This document shows positions 10,901 through 23,157 of a DNA stretch of 64,000 bases, in pieces. Source of the stretch: Chloromonas sp. AAM2 (Eukaryota; Chlorophyta; Chlorophyceae; Chlamydomonadales; Chlamydomonadaceae); contig QAXH01005449.1 of NCBI GenBank assembly GCA_004335635.1, forward strand, positions 5,754 to 69,753, given 5' to 3'. The notes beneath the pieces were generated by a model that searched no databases, was not told where the DNA came from, and saw nothing but the letters and a program-made list of their open reading frames with translations. Made by a program: the position numbers and the translations under genes. The stretch's first letter is position 1; every line of letters starts with the position of its first letter.

Positions 10901-13061
10901 TACCTGCCCAAACCTTTTCCTGCACTGCCCTCACCTGAGCACCTCGGGCGCCACATAGTAGGCTGAGCCCAGCACCTCACTGAGCATGGGGCCGCCCTCG
11001 GTGAACAGAGCCGCCAGGCCAAAGTCGGTCAGCTTCACAGCAGACGACTCAGTGCGGTCCACAAACATGATATTCTCAGGCCTGTAAGTGGGTACAAAAT
11101 GCGGCCAAGCTAATTAGGCTGTTTGACAGCATGCACGTGAACGGTTCCTGCACTGTTTCCAGGTACAGCCAGCACCCGTTGCTGCTTTGGCTTCAAAGCA
11201 GGAAAATATGTCTGTCTGTCGCGGTATGGCTTTTCATGCCCTTGTCCACCCACTTGATGTCTCTGTGCATGACCCCCAGCGAGTGGCAGTATGACAGCGC
11301 CTCTAGCATGCTGCGGATCGTGACAGCCGCCTCCGCCTCCGTGTACCTGAAGCACACAGCACCACAATCCAGACCAGCTCAAGGATCAGGCGGTTGCATA
11401 GCTCAGCCTATCCAATAATCGAGTGTGCGGTGTGCGCATGACACGAGCAGTACATCATTTGTGTTGCATCTGGGCAGCGTACTGTCACACCTGGGCTTCT
11501 TACATCAAAGAGCATTGTTCCACTTGCTTGTGCACTTCTGTAGTCAAGACGGGCATCAAACCGCCAGCAAGTAGCCACTCCCTGTGACCCCTTGCCGCCC
11601 TTGGCATATGGCCCTCACCTTCCAAAGTTGATCAGCCTCTCAAACCAGTCTCCACCCTGGCACAGCTCCAGGATTAGGTGTAGGTCCTCCTCGTCCTCAT
11701 AGACCTCCCTCAGGCCCACCACACCAGGATGCCCACCCACGGTGTACAGCACCTCAACCTCGCGTAGCACGTCAGTCATGCTGAAGTCGTGCATGCCCTG
11801 GACCCGCCGCTTGCTCACGCTCTTGCATGCCCAACGCTCGCCGGTGGTGCGGTCCATAGCAACGCACACTGCTCCAAACTGCCCTCGTCCAAGGGCATCC
11901 GCCAAGATGTACTTGTGGCGGACGTTGCCCGTGCGCCGTAGAACCCAAAGGCCGGGCTCAGCGGCGCCGCCCTTGGCGGCTGGCAGCTGAGGGTGCATAG
12001 GCAGCACGGGCGGCGGCGGTCCCCGGTGTGATTTGCGGTTTACAGACTTCTGTGACCCGACGCTGTCAGGGGCGGACATAGGGGATGTTGCAGGTGGGCT
12101 GTCAGGAATGGTCTGGCCCGGCTGGGATGCAACCTTGAGCCGTGACTTGTTGCGCTCACGGACAATCACGCGGGTTGCGGGGTCTGAGACTGCCTGCGGC
12201 TCAAAAGTCACAGTGGGACGGCGCTGACGTTCGCGTGTGGCTTGGTCCTGTGGTGTGGACTCACCATCCTCCTGTTGAGGGGCTGATTTGGCCCTGTTGC
12301 TCAAATCCTCTGCTGATGGGGATGGAGAGGACTCTGTACCATCATCTACAGATAACAACGCTGCAGGGGACACCCTTTCCAGGGATGGCCTCTGTGACAC
12401 TGGCACCTGAGGCGGGAGCTGGGACGCTGCAGTCGGCTTGGAGTGCGTGACACCATTCTGGCTGTGTCTTGGACTAGCTGTGGCGCCTGGAGGCAAGGCC
12501 TCAGCTTCTGCCTTCTTCTGTTGCTTCGTGCGCCGCTTGCTTGACCTTGACTGCTTGCCGGTGCTGGGGGAGGCGTCGCGCAGGACGGCGCCGAGGGCAT
12601 CTCCAAATGCCTCCCCGGCTATGCCACCCTCAGATACAGAACTTGCAAAGGACGCAGCGCGTGACTTGAAGGATTCCAGAGCTGTATCTGCTAGCTGCTG
12701 CATGCCCCCCCCGTCATCAGCATGATGAGCGCTCTTGAAGGCCCGGATGTGGTCGGCATTGTCCTGCGGGGAGCAGCGAACATGCGCATTAAGCATGCTA
12801 TGTTTGCTTCCATAGTGGCTTGCAAACACACAACTTCAAGCCGTCGTGCAAGGCTCTGAATGCCGTGGCGAACAGATACGAGTGGCGGAGGCGAGCAGCC
12901 AACAACAGTGCACGCACCATGTAGAAGTTGTGCAATTGCAATTGATTGCTGTGCATCAGATGTTGTTGCATTGCCGTGCTGCCTACCTGGAAGGTGACAG
13001 TCGGCTTGAGCTCCTTCTTTGCTTCTCCAGAGACAACAGGCCTGGAGCTGCACGAACCCAT
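7989..13061 (-). CDS. Calcium-dependent protein kinase (CDPK), 1,237 aa
   Basis: Eight exons join in phase: 13061-12987, 12763-11619, 11346-11254, 11081-10935, 10687-10499, 10354-9868, 9682-9491 and 9374-7989. The N-terminus MGSCSS fits N-myristoylation plus palmitoylation, so membrane attachment is likely. A variable region of about 300 residues precedes the Ser/Thr kinase domain (about 309-571): GRGQFG loop, ACK lysine 339, HRDIKPEN with D436, DFG at 457-459. A junction region follows, then four complete EF-hands with all calcium ligands: loops 683-694, 719-730, 755-766 and 787-798. By family, calcium binding relieves autoinhibition and the kinase phosphorylates R-x-x-S/T sites. The odd part is the Ser/Pro/Ala-rich tail of about 440 residues after EF4, all in the last exon. 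Most CDPKs end shortly after EF4. Confidence 0.95.
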
Positions 13062-15155
13062 TCAGCCTCTGGAATTTGTCGAGCGTAGGTCAGATGCAGG
13101 CCACCCAATAGCACCCACGTCCGGCGACCCTGTACAATTCGTTGTGGGGCGTCAGCAAAGCATGCTGTGCAGGTGCTTCCTAACCAAGGCGACAACAACC
13201 GTCACGATGTGAATGATGCCGGCGCACTTGATGGTCGCAGATGATGAATGCGTTCAATGACTCTATGGGCTCAGGCTATATTTAAATCCATGCAGGAGGT
13301 TGGCTGCTTATCCTGCTGTCGCTCGCAAAACAAAGTACGGCAGACGGTTTTCTGTACGCTGCGTAGGTTTGTCATATCGGGTTTGTCCGTTCCACTGCAT
13401 GCACAACTTCCGTTCTGTCCGTTCCACTGCCACTGCCATGCACAACTTCTGCAACGTTGAAGAGGCAACTGGAACATGGAGATTGTCGGTGGGTATGTGT
13501 GCGCCACAATGCCCTCATGTACACCACAAGCACTGTGTTCCAGCAAGCCAGCCGAGCCAAAGGACAGTGAGTGGAACTGCAGGGTGGGGCTAGTGCTGAT
13601 CATGATGAAGTGAAGGCGGGGCCCGGGCTAAGTCCACACGGGCGCTGTGCAAGGTCCAAGTTAGACTGACTGATCAACCACGCTGATACTGAGTGCTGAT
13701 GATGCCAGCAACACTTGGTGCAGCTAATACCAGCATTCAGGTATCTGTTTGCAGCCATGTATACACGAAATATATGTGCACGAAATCTGGGGCTGTGATT
13801 CATAAACATTTATAACAACGATCATGTCTTCCTCCATCAATTTGATTACGTCATATCCCATTTGTTGCCTGATCATTGCCGCATCTGCATGATAACAGGT
13901 ATGTTTGAGGTGGCGACGCCCCAAGAAATCCAACAAGAGCTAGCAGAGAGTGCACTGAACAGTTTGATGAATCACAGGCCAACCTTGCCTGAGCACAATG
14001 GCGTTAGCACAAAATGTTGGATTGTCTGCAGGGAGGGGAGTCCATGAATGAATGATCCAAAGAGACGAGATGAATGATACGTTGGCATGATACGTTGGAC
14101 CTCGTTATGTGTCAGTAGCTGCAGGACCAAGCAGGCCCATGTCAGGGTGACACCTGCCAGACAGCACGAATCACTGCCCATCAACACGTGAACTGATATG
14201 AATGTGTGCAAGGAGTCAACTCAAAGGACGGTGTACAATGTGTGGATGGATGGGGTGTGACGGGCCTGAAGACGCAAGTACTGCTGCTCCAGCACTGGTA
14301 TGCTGAGAGAAGCCACGCAGAGCCTATCCTGGCGGCCACCCGTCAGACGCTGATGATGGGCCGCCAGAGCCGGTCCAACCGAGCAAAACTTACCCGGGCA
14401 CGTTTCTGGAGGTCAGGTTCTGTCCAGCATCTTGTAGTAAGGGCTGCAGATGACCTAACTGTTTAACATTGTAGAGTCCAGGCCAGCCATGTCAACAGTG
14501 CAAGCGTGGTCAGGGTCAAAGTGCGTGTGCTGACGCCCTCCAACACCCATGCACTACATTTGGTGTAGCGTTAGCACAATGTTGGATTGCCACAAGATTT
14601 GGACTGCGCAGTAAGGGTATCCGCCTGCTGAGATGTATAGAAACACCTCCTACCAGTTCAATTTGCAGTCCAATGTTGGATTGTCTGGCAAGCCGGACCT
14701 CTCAATCCGGCAGCCCTTGTGCGAATTGAACTGTTAGGAAGTGTCTCTAACATCCCAGTAGGTAGGCGAGTACTATTACTGCGCTGCCAAAGTTTGCGGC
14801 TTTAGCGGATTCCGGAAGCGTGAAGAGATCCGGGAGAGGTTCGGCGTTTGCTAACAGCCGTTGGACCGCCTGTCTATTTGAAGCCCTCAAAAACCGTCCT
14901 GTACTTTTTCAAAACTCATCAACCCTCCACACTTGCTCTGCAGTTTGCCTTGACTCCAGTTTGCAACATGCAACACGCCTGCTTACAATCGCCGATTGTG
15001 TCATTCTGACTCAGCGTCTGCTCGGCTAACCCTAAAGCGCCCGGCCTGCGCCAAAAACTGATCTGCAGTCATAGCTGAGGCTTTGATAATCCATTTGAAT
15101 CCTTATCGAGCGTCTTTGTAGAGACCGCCAGTCCAGAAAAAGTCAGTGCAACCCA
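13062..15155. promoter_or_regulatory. Divergent intergenic region between CDPK and F1-alpha-like gene
   Basis: About 2.1 kb separates two start codons pointing away from each other, so both promoters should lie here. I found no convincing exon and no clear core-promoter motif. A fold-back element sits at 14639-14748, and the short string ATGTTGGATTG recurs near 14013, 14577 and 14672. Confidence 0.4.
14639..14748. mobile_element. Fold-back/MITE-like element, 110 bp
   Basis: Two 29-bp arms (14639-14667 and 14720-14748) are inverted copies matching at about 25 of 29 positions; the left arm begins AGAAACACCTCCTACCAGTT. The interior holds a second small palindrome (GCCGGA / TCCGGC). The short size, paired arms and lack of coding suggest a non-autonomous DNA element. 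A target-site duplication is not clear. Confidence 0.65.
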
Positions 15156-18100
15156 ATGCCCCGGTTGGCTAGCAGTAGCCGGCATGGCAACAGGTTGAGC
15201 ACTAGATGCCCCACCACGGGGTTGCAACCTCTGGTGGTGCCTGCCGTCAAGCCAGCTCGGGGAATGCTCCATCGGGAGCAGTGCCATCGTCGCACACAAG
15301 TTTGCAGGGCGAAGGATGATGAGGCACCTGATTGGGACAAAGAGATGAGCATTTTCAACAAGCGGCTGTCTGCACCCAACCAGCTAGCCACCCTGCGAGA
15401 GCTTGAGGGAAAAGTAAACGTCGGCAAGGTGGGCTGAGCTCAGATTGAGCATGCGACCTTCAGCTTCAGTGATCACAGCTCCAGAGCCTGGTATCTAAGC
15501 TACCGTTTACTACTTGTGGTTGCATTCAGGTTCTGTTCGTTAAGGACTCCTTGGCAATCGTGAGCGGGTTGAATGCAGATGCACCACTTGGCACCAAGCT
15601 ATCCTTTGTGACTGGGGGCACAGGGTGAGTGAGCTTGCAGGTTGTTGCGTGCAAACCAGGCCGTATGCCCAACGTGTTATACAGCCTGGTGGTTCAGCTG
15701 CGTAGGTAGCATTATCGATAATGTTGTTGCACTGGAGCTTGGGCCAGCGCCATGACAGGTCTTGGGCACAAAAGGCCCGGTGACAGATAATCGCAAGCAC
15801 ATACTAATCATAAGCAGACAATTGTAAGCATAGGCGTAGACAGCTAGATGTAAGCACATGCGCCACTAAGGTTAGACCAAAGGCGTGGCCTGTCTTTCTC
15901 AATTGCATTCTGCTCTGGACAGTGTGAGGCACACAGGTCCTTGTATGCAGACGCAAATGACAGTAGACCATGCGATTGCTGGCAGGACGTCTGTTGCCAG
16001 CATGCGTAAGCCCACCAAAGCTCGTTGCAAATGTTAGACATGCTTGCAAGTGTCTGCATCTGGTGCAGCAGGGTGCTGCGTTTGCTCCTGTGAAGCGGTT
16101 TGTGCTTGCTTGTGGCTGTAGCGTGTTGCTTTGGCACCGGTCTGACAACATCGCATTTGCCTTAATTCTGGGTGGAGCCTCGGCCATCAACCAGGGAACA
16201 GTGCTGCAATGCAAGATCAAGGGAGTGTTGCAGGTGAAAGCAGCCTCGGTTGGCCCAGGTGTTTCTGAACAGTTCATAGCACACCAGTGACACGTCATTC
16301 TGACACAGGGCCTTAATCCGCAGTGTCTGAACAGTCAGGCAGCCCACAGGCATGGCCTCGAGCTACTGCCAGCGTCAAGCGCACTGCAACGTTCGCCAGG
16401 CATGGACGGTGCCTACAGCTTTCAGCTCCAGTGGTTGCCACAGTCGATGCACATGATGATGCAATGCAAAAGACAGGTGCCCTGACACCCAGCCAATAGG
16501 TAAGCAGCAGTTGAATTGTACCTGATTTGGGTGTTCAATGTCCTGCACGCTCCAGGTGATTGACGAGGTCAAGGGGCCTGTGACCAAGAAGGAGTTTGAG
16601 CTGTTTGAGGTGCCTGTGAGCGAGGGTCTGTTGGGCCAGGTGGTCAACTTCCTGGGCCAGCCGCTGCCGGGGTTCAGCGCTGCAGCACCACAGCAGGAGG
16701 CGGGGAAAGCCACTGGGCGCAAGAAGGCGGTAGCTGCGGTTGAGAAGACCAGGCCCATGCTCGCACCGCAGGTAGACCTCGGCCAGCGACAAGGGTGTGG
16801 CGAGGGGTGTGGGTCACGCCTGCTATGGTCAATCAGATGCAACTCACATGGGCAGGCATGTATTGATACAAGGCATGCCGAGGACAGGCTGCTACGCGTT
16901 CTGGGCTTGAGCCGACGCCGAGGCAGGGCCAGGTCATGTCGATCCGTACCGCTTTACCAGGCCCACGTGCAAGTGAAGGGGATTGCGATACATTTGAAGG
17001 GAATTGCAGCACACCGCACTGACGTGTGAATAAGTGCTACTTATGGCAGAGTTTGATTTTGGCAAGCTGCTGTCAGCTTGGTAGTGGCCCTGTTAAGACT
17101 GTCTGTTGCACTCACCAGCTGCTCCCGCTGCTTGGCCTGCGCCGCACACGCACCCTTGTGTGTTCAGATCCCCGGCAAGCACCGCGAGCAGATCAACGAG
17201 CCGCTCAGCACCGGTGTCAAGGCGCTGGACCTGCTCACACCTGTGGGCCGGGGCGCCAGCCTGCTGATTGTGGGGCCGGGGAAGAGCGGGAAGAGCTGCC
17301 TGGCAGAGGATGCGGTGTTGGGCCAGAGGGATACAGGTGCGGGCGGCTGGCACAGGTGATGGGGCAGAATCACCCGAGCATCCTGATGTGCACACACCAG
17401 CCAAGCCCCGTTGCTGTGTCGTGCTGTGATGCATGCCTTGTGGGTCTGGCAGACTTGCCATGCACACAGTGTGCTCTGTGTATTCCATTTCCTGCGCTCA
17501 CTTAGATCAACCGTGCTCACTGTTTTTCATGTGGTTTTCCTTCAGGTGTCCAGTGCGTGTACGCCAGCACCAGTCGGCCGCTGGAGGAGGTGAGGGAGAT
17601 GCAGACGCGGCTGCAGGCGGGGCGCGTCATGTCCAACACGTGCATTGTGGCGTGTGCGCCCAACGCACCGCTGGGGGAGAAGTACGCAACGCTCTGCATG
17701 GCGTACACCATCGGAGGTGCGCACAGGGTGCACGGACAGACAGGCAGGCTTGACAAGCTGTGGTGTGCCGGATGGAAGGGGCTAGTAGGCTAGGCATGAG
17801 CGATAGGCTGGTGGCGTCATGATACTCTGACGCCTGGCTCAGTTTAAGGAATGACGTGGAGGTGGGTTGGACTGGGTTATGCCAGCATAGACAGGCCCAA
17901 CTCAAGGGTCGCTGGATTTCAATGCGACTAGTTGTCCATTTGCTGCCAGGGAAGAGAGCACATGCACTGGTACGCAGGGTTGACGATAAGGTTGATGAAG
18001 ATCAAGTAACAAGAAAGTGAATTCTACTGTCGAGCACATGACACTTAAGCCGGCCTTTGTGAGGTGCAAGCTCTGCACGTGCACTACATTTGCAGTTTCA

Positions 18101-21100
18101 AGCCATATCACGACCGGTCCGTCCGCATCACCCCCTGTGTCCCGCATCCTGTGCACATGTATGTGTTTCCAGAGGCTGTGCGCGACCGCGGCGGCCATTG
18201 CCTGGTGATCGCTGACGATATGTCCTCCCTGGCGCAGCTGTGGGACACGCTGGCCATCACGGGGCTGGGCGGGCTGGGGCAGGAGGTGGTGAGCGGGAGG
18301 GGGGAAAGAGCTCAAGCAACTCAAGTGCACAACTCAAAGGACGCAGGCGAAAGAGCGACGGGCGCACTGCATCAAGGTTGCAAACGACATGCCCTGCTCT
18401 TGACCTGTGACCAGGGAGCGCCAGTCAGTGCAGAATGGCGCGCAGAGGGTGCCTCACAGTGCGACACGATCAGCCTAGAGTGGAAGGACAATTGCTGTTG
18501 GATGGGCAGCACAGTGGGAGGGCCATAGCACTGCAGGCAGGAACACTGTAGGCAGGAACACATGTATAAAGGACAAAGGAAACGACTCGACCTGTCCTTT
18601 CCGATGCTGCACCATGCGCATTGCGCAGCAACACCGTCACGTGCTCTTCAACGTGCGCTGGCAGCATCTCAATGCTGCCCCACACACACATCACTCACAC
18701 ACACACACACACATCACTCACACACACACACACACACGTGCTCCTGACATCCACGCTTGCTATCAGGCGCGCGAGGGGTTGATCAAGGACTCTGCGGGCC
18801 GTGACCTCGCCCTGCCGGTGCCCGAGCGGGAGGAAGAGCTGGTCGACTACGAGGGAATGCTTGTGTCGGGGGCGGTGGCGCAGAGAAGGGGGTAAGCGGG
18901 CAGGTTTTGAGGGAGGAAGTGAGGAAGACCATAAACTCAGTCGGATTAGGCATGTCAGCAAGCAGTGACTTCAGGGAGGAGGCAAGAGGGGTTGCAGGAT
19001 GGCTTGATCAAGGTGATGCAACGGATGAAGATCCATGTTCAGAAGTGCCAGGACGCAGGCATGTGAGGCGATGCAATTGCCTGTTGATGAATGACACAAG
19101 GTCGTGAAGTCTGCACATAGGGCAGGAGCTGTGAATGACCGGCAGTCGGTATGGTCTACACAGCCGCATGTAGCTTGTTATCAGCCATTGGAGATTATGA
19201 GCTACTGAGGCAGACATGAACAATGGTAGCTGTCAGTCTGTGTGCCACTTGTTGTTGTGTGCAGGTTCTTCTCCACGCTTTTCATGCGCACAGCCAAGAT
19301 GTCCAAAGCTCTCGGAGGCGGCAGGTGCGGTCCGGCTGATCATGGACACTGGCACAATGCAAGGCGCCACCCTGTTTCAACAGCCAGCCGCCAGCTACAC
19401 ATGTGCATGCCATGCGTGTGCAGCAGCTACTCAAACTGTCTCATGTATTAAGTATCCAACAGTTTTATTTCCAGCCAAATTCCAGCTTCTTTTCTTGCGG
19501 TTTGCCGATGTGCCCTGTCCTGTTACTGACATGCTTGCTGTGGGTGTGTTCTGCAGCCTGAGCGCGCTGCAGGTTGTTCCCGGCCGGCCCGCCACAGGCG
19601 TGACCAAGAAGGTGGACATGAGCAAGTACCAGACGCTCAGCGAGGAACAGAAGCAGAAAATCAAGGTAACAGCACAGGACACAGCTACACCTGTGAGGCT
19701 GCGGCTTGCATTGCACTTGGCGCTACTTCAAGCCCGTCGTCGCTACAACCTTCAACTGGATCAGACACATGTTTTGTACAAAAGTTTTAGCTGCCAGCCA
19801 CGGTTCAGGGCTCCTGCTGCAGAGAAGCACCTGGGTTGGGATTTTGGCCCCTTCAAAGGCACACCATCTGTTCCCGCCTGTTGTCCGCAGGCTGTTCTTG
19901 ACCGGCGTCAGCAGGAGGAGGCGGGCAGCGCCGCCACGGCCCCAGGTGATCTTGACACGGAGGCGGTCGAGGAGTTCATCAGCATAGCGGACGGTCAGGT
20001 GAGGGCGGCACACCAGGACAGCTGTGCATGTGCGACACACCATGTCAATGCAGGAACGCTGCGCTGCCCCTTGCCAGTGTGTATGCAAATGCGCATGTGC
20101 ATAACAACAGGGCAGCAGATCGGGCGCCTTGAATCAGTCCACATCTAAAGTATGTGTGCATGCGGGCCCTGTCTTGCCACAGTTGGTGCTGGATGCCCGG
20201 CCCAGCCCCGATGCACCGTACCGTGCAAACCCCAAGCTCAGCATCACTCGCATCGGTGGGCGCGCCTTCCCCCGAGCCATGGACACGCTCGCGCCCCAGA
20301 TACGGCTCAGCCTGGCGCAGGCAGAGGACGCACGCAAGTGAGAGGCAGGCAGGGAACAGGCGTGCAAAGCAACTTGCTTGTGCATTGATGCATGGCAGCC
20401 ACTCAGGAGAGCAGTTGCTCTGGGGGACTGGTGAGAGCAGTAAGCAATTGTACAGCATCCAGACCACAGGGATGCAGAATCAGACAGTCGCAGGCGTCAT
20501 CGTGCTTGCGTATCCCACAGCTTTTTCTGTCTAAACACTAGAACTGAACTTGTGAGCAGTGCTATTTGTACTGTTTGTACACTGTTTGAACTGTCGCCTA
20601 TCGGCCTGTTGGTGCCAGCAGGTGTGTCATGCTGCCGTGTGTGTGGCTGTCCTGCATTGTGTCATGCACGCATGTTGCCCGTGTGCGTGCCCTGTCCTGT
20701 CGTGCTCAGGTTCAAGCTTGACTCGGCCGGTGACCCGCTGGCGCGCAAGGCCGACGCCATGAACCTGCGCATGGCCCAGGCGCTCACCCAGGCACCCGGG
20801 CACCCGGCGTCACTGGAGGAGCAGGTGGGAGGGCATGGGGCCTGCAGGCACTGACAGGGGCTGCAAGGAACAGACATGCAACAAGTATTCCATCAACGCG
20901 AGAATTTGTATGGTGCTGCTTGGCCGGAGTTGGCAAAGAAGGACTGGGCAGGCTTTGGCAACAGGCAAAGGCCATGACCAAAGGCTGGGTAGGAAACGTT
21001 GTTGTAAAAGGGGCGGGCAGCTTCTGGCCAAGTGTCGACGCAAGGTGCCAAAGAGGTTGGAGTACGTGCTGTGCAGGTGGTGGTTGTGCTGGCAGTGCAG

Positions 21101-21662
21101 CAGGGCCATGCCGACATCGTGTCGCCCGAGCACGTGCCGGCCTACCTCACCAGGGCAGTGCAGTTTGTGGGAGCGGCCGCGCCCCAGGTGAAAGCTGGGC
21201 AGGGCTGGCAGGGTATGCAGGCAGACCTTAAGGCTTGGGACTGGGTTCGCAATTGGAGTATAGTCTATTGCCTGCTTTGTCTGGCACTGCTGCGCCGCCT
21301 GCAAAGCCTGGTGCACACGGCTCACAGTCTCCCGGTGCCCTTCATCACGCCTGAGGACACTTGGTCGAACAGCAGTCGAGTTGAAGGTGCCGCGGTTCCG
21401 GGTAGAACGCACCATCCGGTGTGGCCTGCCTTGCGGCTTGTACATAGTTGTGGCCAGAGTAAACAATGGTCAGTCTTCATCGTACTGACCAGCCTGGCCA
21501 CTTGTAACCCGATCTGCTCTTTCTTGCGTGTGTGGCGTTATGGTTGTGCAGGCTCTCCAAGAAATCCGGTCTACCCGCATGCTCACGGCCACGGCTGAGA
21601 AGGCAATCAACGATGCGCTTGCGGACCTGGGTCGCGTCATGGGATCAGCGCAAAAGCAGTAA
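15156..21662 (+). CDS. Nuclear F1-ATPase alpha-subunit-like protein, 681 aa, divergent
   Basis: Fifteen exons join in phase: 15156-15428, 15530-15624, 16122-16233, 16556-16771, 17168-17336, 17546-17716, 18173-18288, 18767-18891, 19265-19324, 19557-19665, 19891-19998, 20183-20337, 20710-20824, 21077-21187 and 21552-21662. The first 60 or so residues are rich in R/S/T/P and look like an organelle transit peptide. The body follows F1 alpha: EGLLGQVVNFLGQPL, REQINEPLSTGVKALDLLTP, P-loop GPGKSGKS (268-275), Walker B with D360-D361, ISIADGQ, and SITRIGG with the arginine-finger equivalent R541. Differences from a normal alpha subunit: a P-loop unlike the usual GDRQTGKT, a basic/Ala insert at about 201-232, and an insert of about 65 residues before ISIADGQ. 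It may be an alpha paralog with another role. Organelle and function are inferred. Confidence 0.88.
16972..17015. repeat. Fragment of dispersed repeat R1 in intron 4
   Basis: GTGAAGGGGATTGCGATACA matches the second half of the R1 core, followed by a similar shorter string (TTTGAAGGGAATTGCAG). It lies wholly inside intron 4 of the F1-alpha-like gene. Confidence 0.55.
18683..18737. repeat. (CA)n microsatellite in intron 7
   Basis: A run of CA dinucleotides, interrupted by TCACT, sits about 30 bp upstream of the acceptor of exon 8 of the F1-alpha-like gene. It is likely length-variable. Confidence 0.9.
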
Positions 21663-23157
21663 AGCTCAAGGTGCAGCGGTGTAGCAATGAGGGTACTGAT
21701 GAGTCGCCAGCAGAGACAGAGGTACTGCAGTGGAAGGCATAAGGTGGTAACGAGGGGCGGCTGGCATGTTCCTGGAAGGAGCCTGACAGGTCAATCGAGC
21801 GGTGTTGCATAGAGGTACAGGATTCGCCTGTGTTGTGAAGCTTACAGCAGTAATATACGGTATTTCTTGAGTGTTTTACCATACGACTTGGGGCAGGAGA
21901 GATGCTGCTGTGCAACTGTTAGTGTTGGACCGTGGCCACACTAGTGTGAATGGCTTGTGACTGGACGCTTAGGGTACATGCCAGTCAGCAGAGGAATCGC
22001 GTGTGAGTGCTCCTGTTGACATGCACTGACGGGCGGTTGGCATCACATGCACGTGCCGAGTTCATTGTTCGCAAACAGGAAGGTCTGATGATAGGCAACG
22101 GCAGGTGGTTGACACCTTGTTCCGGAATCGTACAATGTGACGAGTGTTTTGTTTTGCCTTGACACCTTGCACATTTGCTGTGACTGACACCGAAGTATGG
22201 CATAACTCTGCTGGGCTGGCAGACATGCCATGCAACTTAATATGCACATCAAGGCACATCCTCCATGCAACGTACAGTTGAGAAGGTTCTGTACGTGTGC
22301 CACAGGACATGGCCTTGCTATGGCACTGTCATCGCAACTGAACACATAACTCTGCCTGAACTTCTGGCGCAGTTGGATAGCGATTACATGTGGAGTTGGT
22401 GTTTGAGAATCCCACTGCTTATGTGAGTTTTTTCTTTTGGAATGTGTGTGTGAGGATAGAACAATCCTTTTTCTTGCAGCCTTGGATGCAAAGTCGTCTG
22501 TTGTGTGCGTTGCTGCTGATCCCACTTTGCTGGGGCGATCCAGGCAAGACCTTGACTCCTGCCAAAGAATCAAGGCTTTACAAATGATCAGTACCGAACT
22601 ATAATGTTGTGTGGAGGCGATTCCATCATTTTGTTTGCGGATGTATGCCCAACAAACCTTGACGGCCTGCTGGACGATTGTATCAGAGCTGTGCAGACTG
22701 CCTGCCAATGCCTGCCCATGCATTTTGCCTGGCGCGTTCAAGAGCAGTGACAGAGGGAAACTACCACATCTCTAATCTGGTTCCAAGCAATGATTGTTAC
22801 ATGAACATGCCCGACGCACGTGTGATGCGGTGCAAGAGAGAAGAAGCGCCAGTTATTGCCCTTCAACAGTCAACCCAGCTCACTTGCTGTCTTCAAAACA
22901 GAACCAACACACGGGTACGTGAAGAGTCTTGCCCCACACACTGCAATGCATGAATTGTACAGAGACACACGCTGGACTATGTCAACAAACATGTCAACGA
23001 GAACTGTATCGGAGGTGCTGTCACGTGCTCCTTAGTTGTAGCCCGTCTGCAAGTGTCTGGCCTAGCAGCAGCCACCTGCGCAGCTCCTGCATAACCTGCA
23101 AACACACGTGGGTCCAGTACGGCAAGGTCACGTGTGCAGCACTGCCCTGCTGAGGGT
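21663..23157. other. Convergent intergenic stretch, no supported gene
   Basis: This lies between the 3' ends of the F1-alpha-like gene (+) and the polyQ gene (-). A minus-strand reading frame at 22043-22741 is open for 232 codons but has no recognisable domain, poor codon bias and no splice context. I see nothing else here. Confidence 0.4.

Noticed and set aside
22043..22741. 232-codon minus-strand frame
   Set aside because: No domain, no good start context, no splice partners, and a composition unlike the confirmed exons.
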